Below are positions 45,168 to 45,185 of a stretch of DNA of 45,185 bases, piece by piece. Where the stretch lies: contig NZ_LXHE01000023.1 in the NCBI RefSeq assembly GCF_001656295.1, positions 1 through 45,185 on the forward strand, in the 5' to 3' direction. Under the pieces are notes generated by a model. That model made no database searches. It was not told where the DNA came from and saw only the letters and a program-made list of their open reading frames with translations. Position numbers and translations under genes: made by a program. Every line of letters starts with the position of its first letter. The first letter of the stretch is position 1. This stretch comes from Moraxella catarrhalis. GTDB taxonomy: Bacteria > Pseudomonadota > Gammaproteobacteria > Pseudomonadales > Moraxellaceae.

Positions 45168-45185
45168 TTTTGTCGGATTACTTAT

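Larger units (their letters stand above)
44083..45185 (+). mobile_element. IS630-family insertion sequence
   Basis: Inverted ends ATAAGTAATCCGCCAAATT (from 44083) and the complement of AATTTTGTCGGATTACTTAT (45166-45185) frame two overlapping transposase frames. The right end is the last base of the window. IS630/Tc1 elements insert at TA. It has landed at the 5' side of the CdiA-like remnant. Confidence 0.88.

Overview
The window looks like a complete draft-assembly contig from a member of the Moraxellaceae, most likely the genus Moraxella. The evidence is a moderate-to-low GC content, hisZ-purA and nadA-nadB arrangements, a TonB/ExbB/ExbD set of Acinetobacter/Moraxella type, and a two-partner secretion locus of the kind known in Moraxella. 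The first base is the outer end of an IS1-family element and the last base is the outer end of an IS630-family element, so assembly probably broke at both repeats. Species cannot be assigned from sequence reading alone.

Layout. 1-789: IS1-like element. 790-2452: aromatic catabolism remnant (fumarylacetoacetase and a VOC-family protein). 2685-5386: purA and hisZ. 5777-10451: inorganic ion transport (CorA, a KefC-type antiporter, a Na+/H+ antiporter-family protein). 10709-13857: Lon protease and YciB. 13921-15989: tonB-exbB-exbD behind a Fur-box-like site. 16322-17932: an OppA-type lipoprotein. 17949-22661: NAD synthesis (nadB, nadA, nadC) with an NrtR-like regulator and two identical palindromes in the shared promoter region. 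22951-25535: prfA and a divergent NRAMP-related transporter.

25718-34080 is a catabolic regulon: aminotransferase (davT/gabT type), APC permease, semialdehyde dehydrogenase (davD/gabD type), IclR regulator, class III CoA-transferase and glutaryl-CoA dehydrogenase. Together they could take 5-aminovalerate through glutarate semialdehyde, glutarate and glutaryl-CoA to crotonyl-CoA. Three copies of one 34-bp palindromic site lie at the three promoters and are probably the IclR operator. 34355-35876 holds a glycine-betaine-type binding lipoprotein and permease with no ATPase gene beside them. 36410-37090 is a DJ-1/Hsp31-like protein.

From 37.2 kb to the right end the window is accessory DNA, visibly AT-richer in part. 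It is a rearranged two-partner secretion / contact-dependent inhibition locus. It contains: an orphan toxin tail with a putative immunity gene (37233-37882); a tightly packed three-gene cassette of unknown function whose last gene looks like a PD-(D/E)XK nuclease (37968-40040); a TpsB transporter (40371-42329) whose expected ATG is ACG; a second truncated copy of the tpsB 5' end (42363-42767) that still has the ATG; a putative membrane immunity gene (42757-43173); and a broken FhaB/CdiA C-terminus carrying an IENN delimiter and a lipase-like toxin domain (43166-44037), inactivated by a stop codon and a 20-bp tandem duplication and cut off near the IS630 element. The three-gene cassette is the best candidate for an undescribed system. 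The arrangement suggests it replaced the body of a second tpsA gene.
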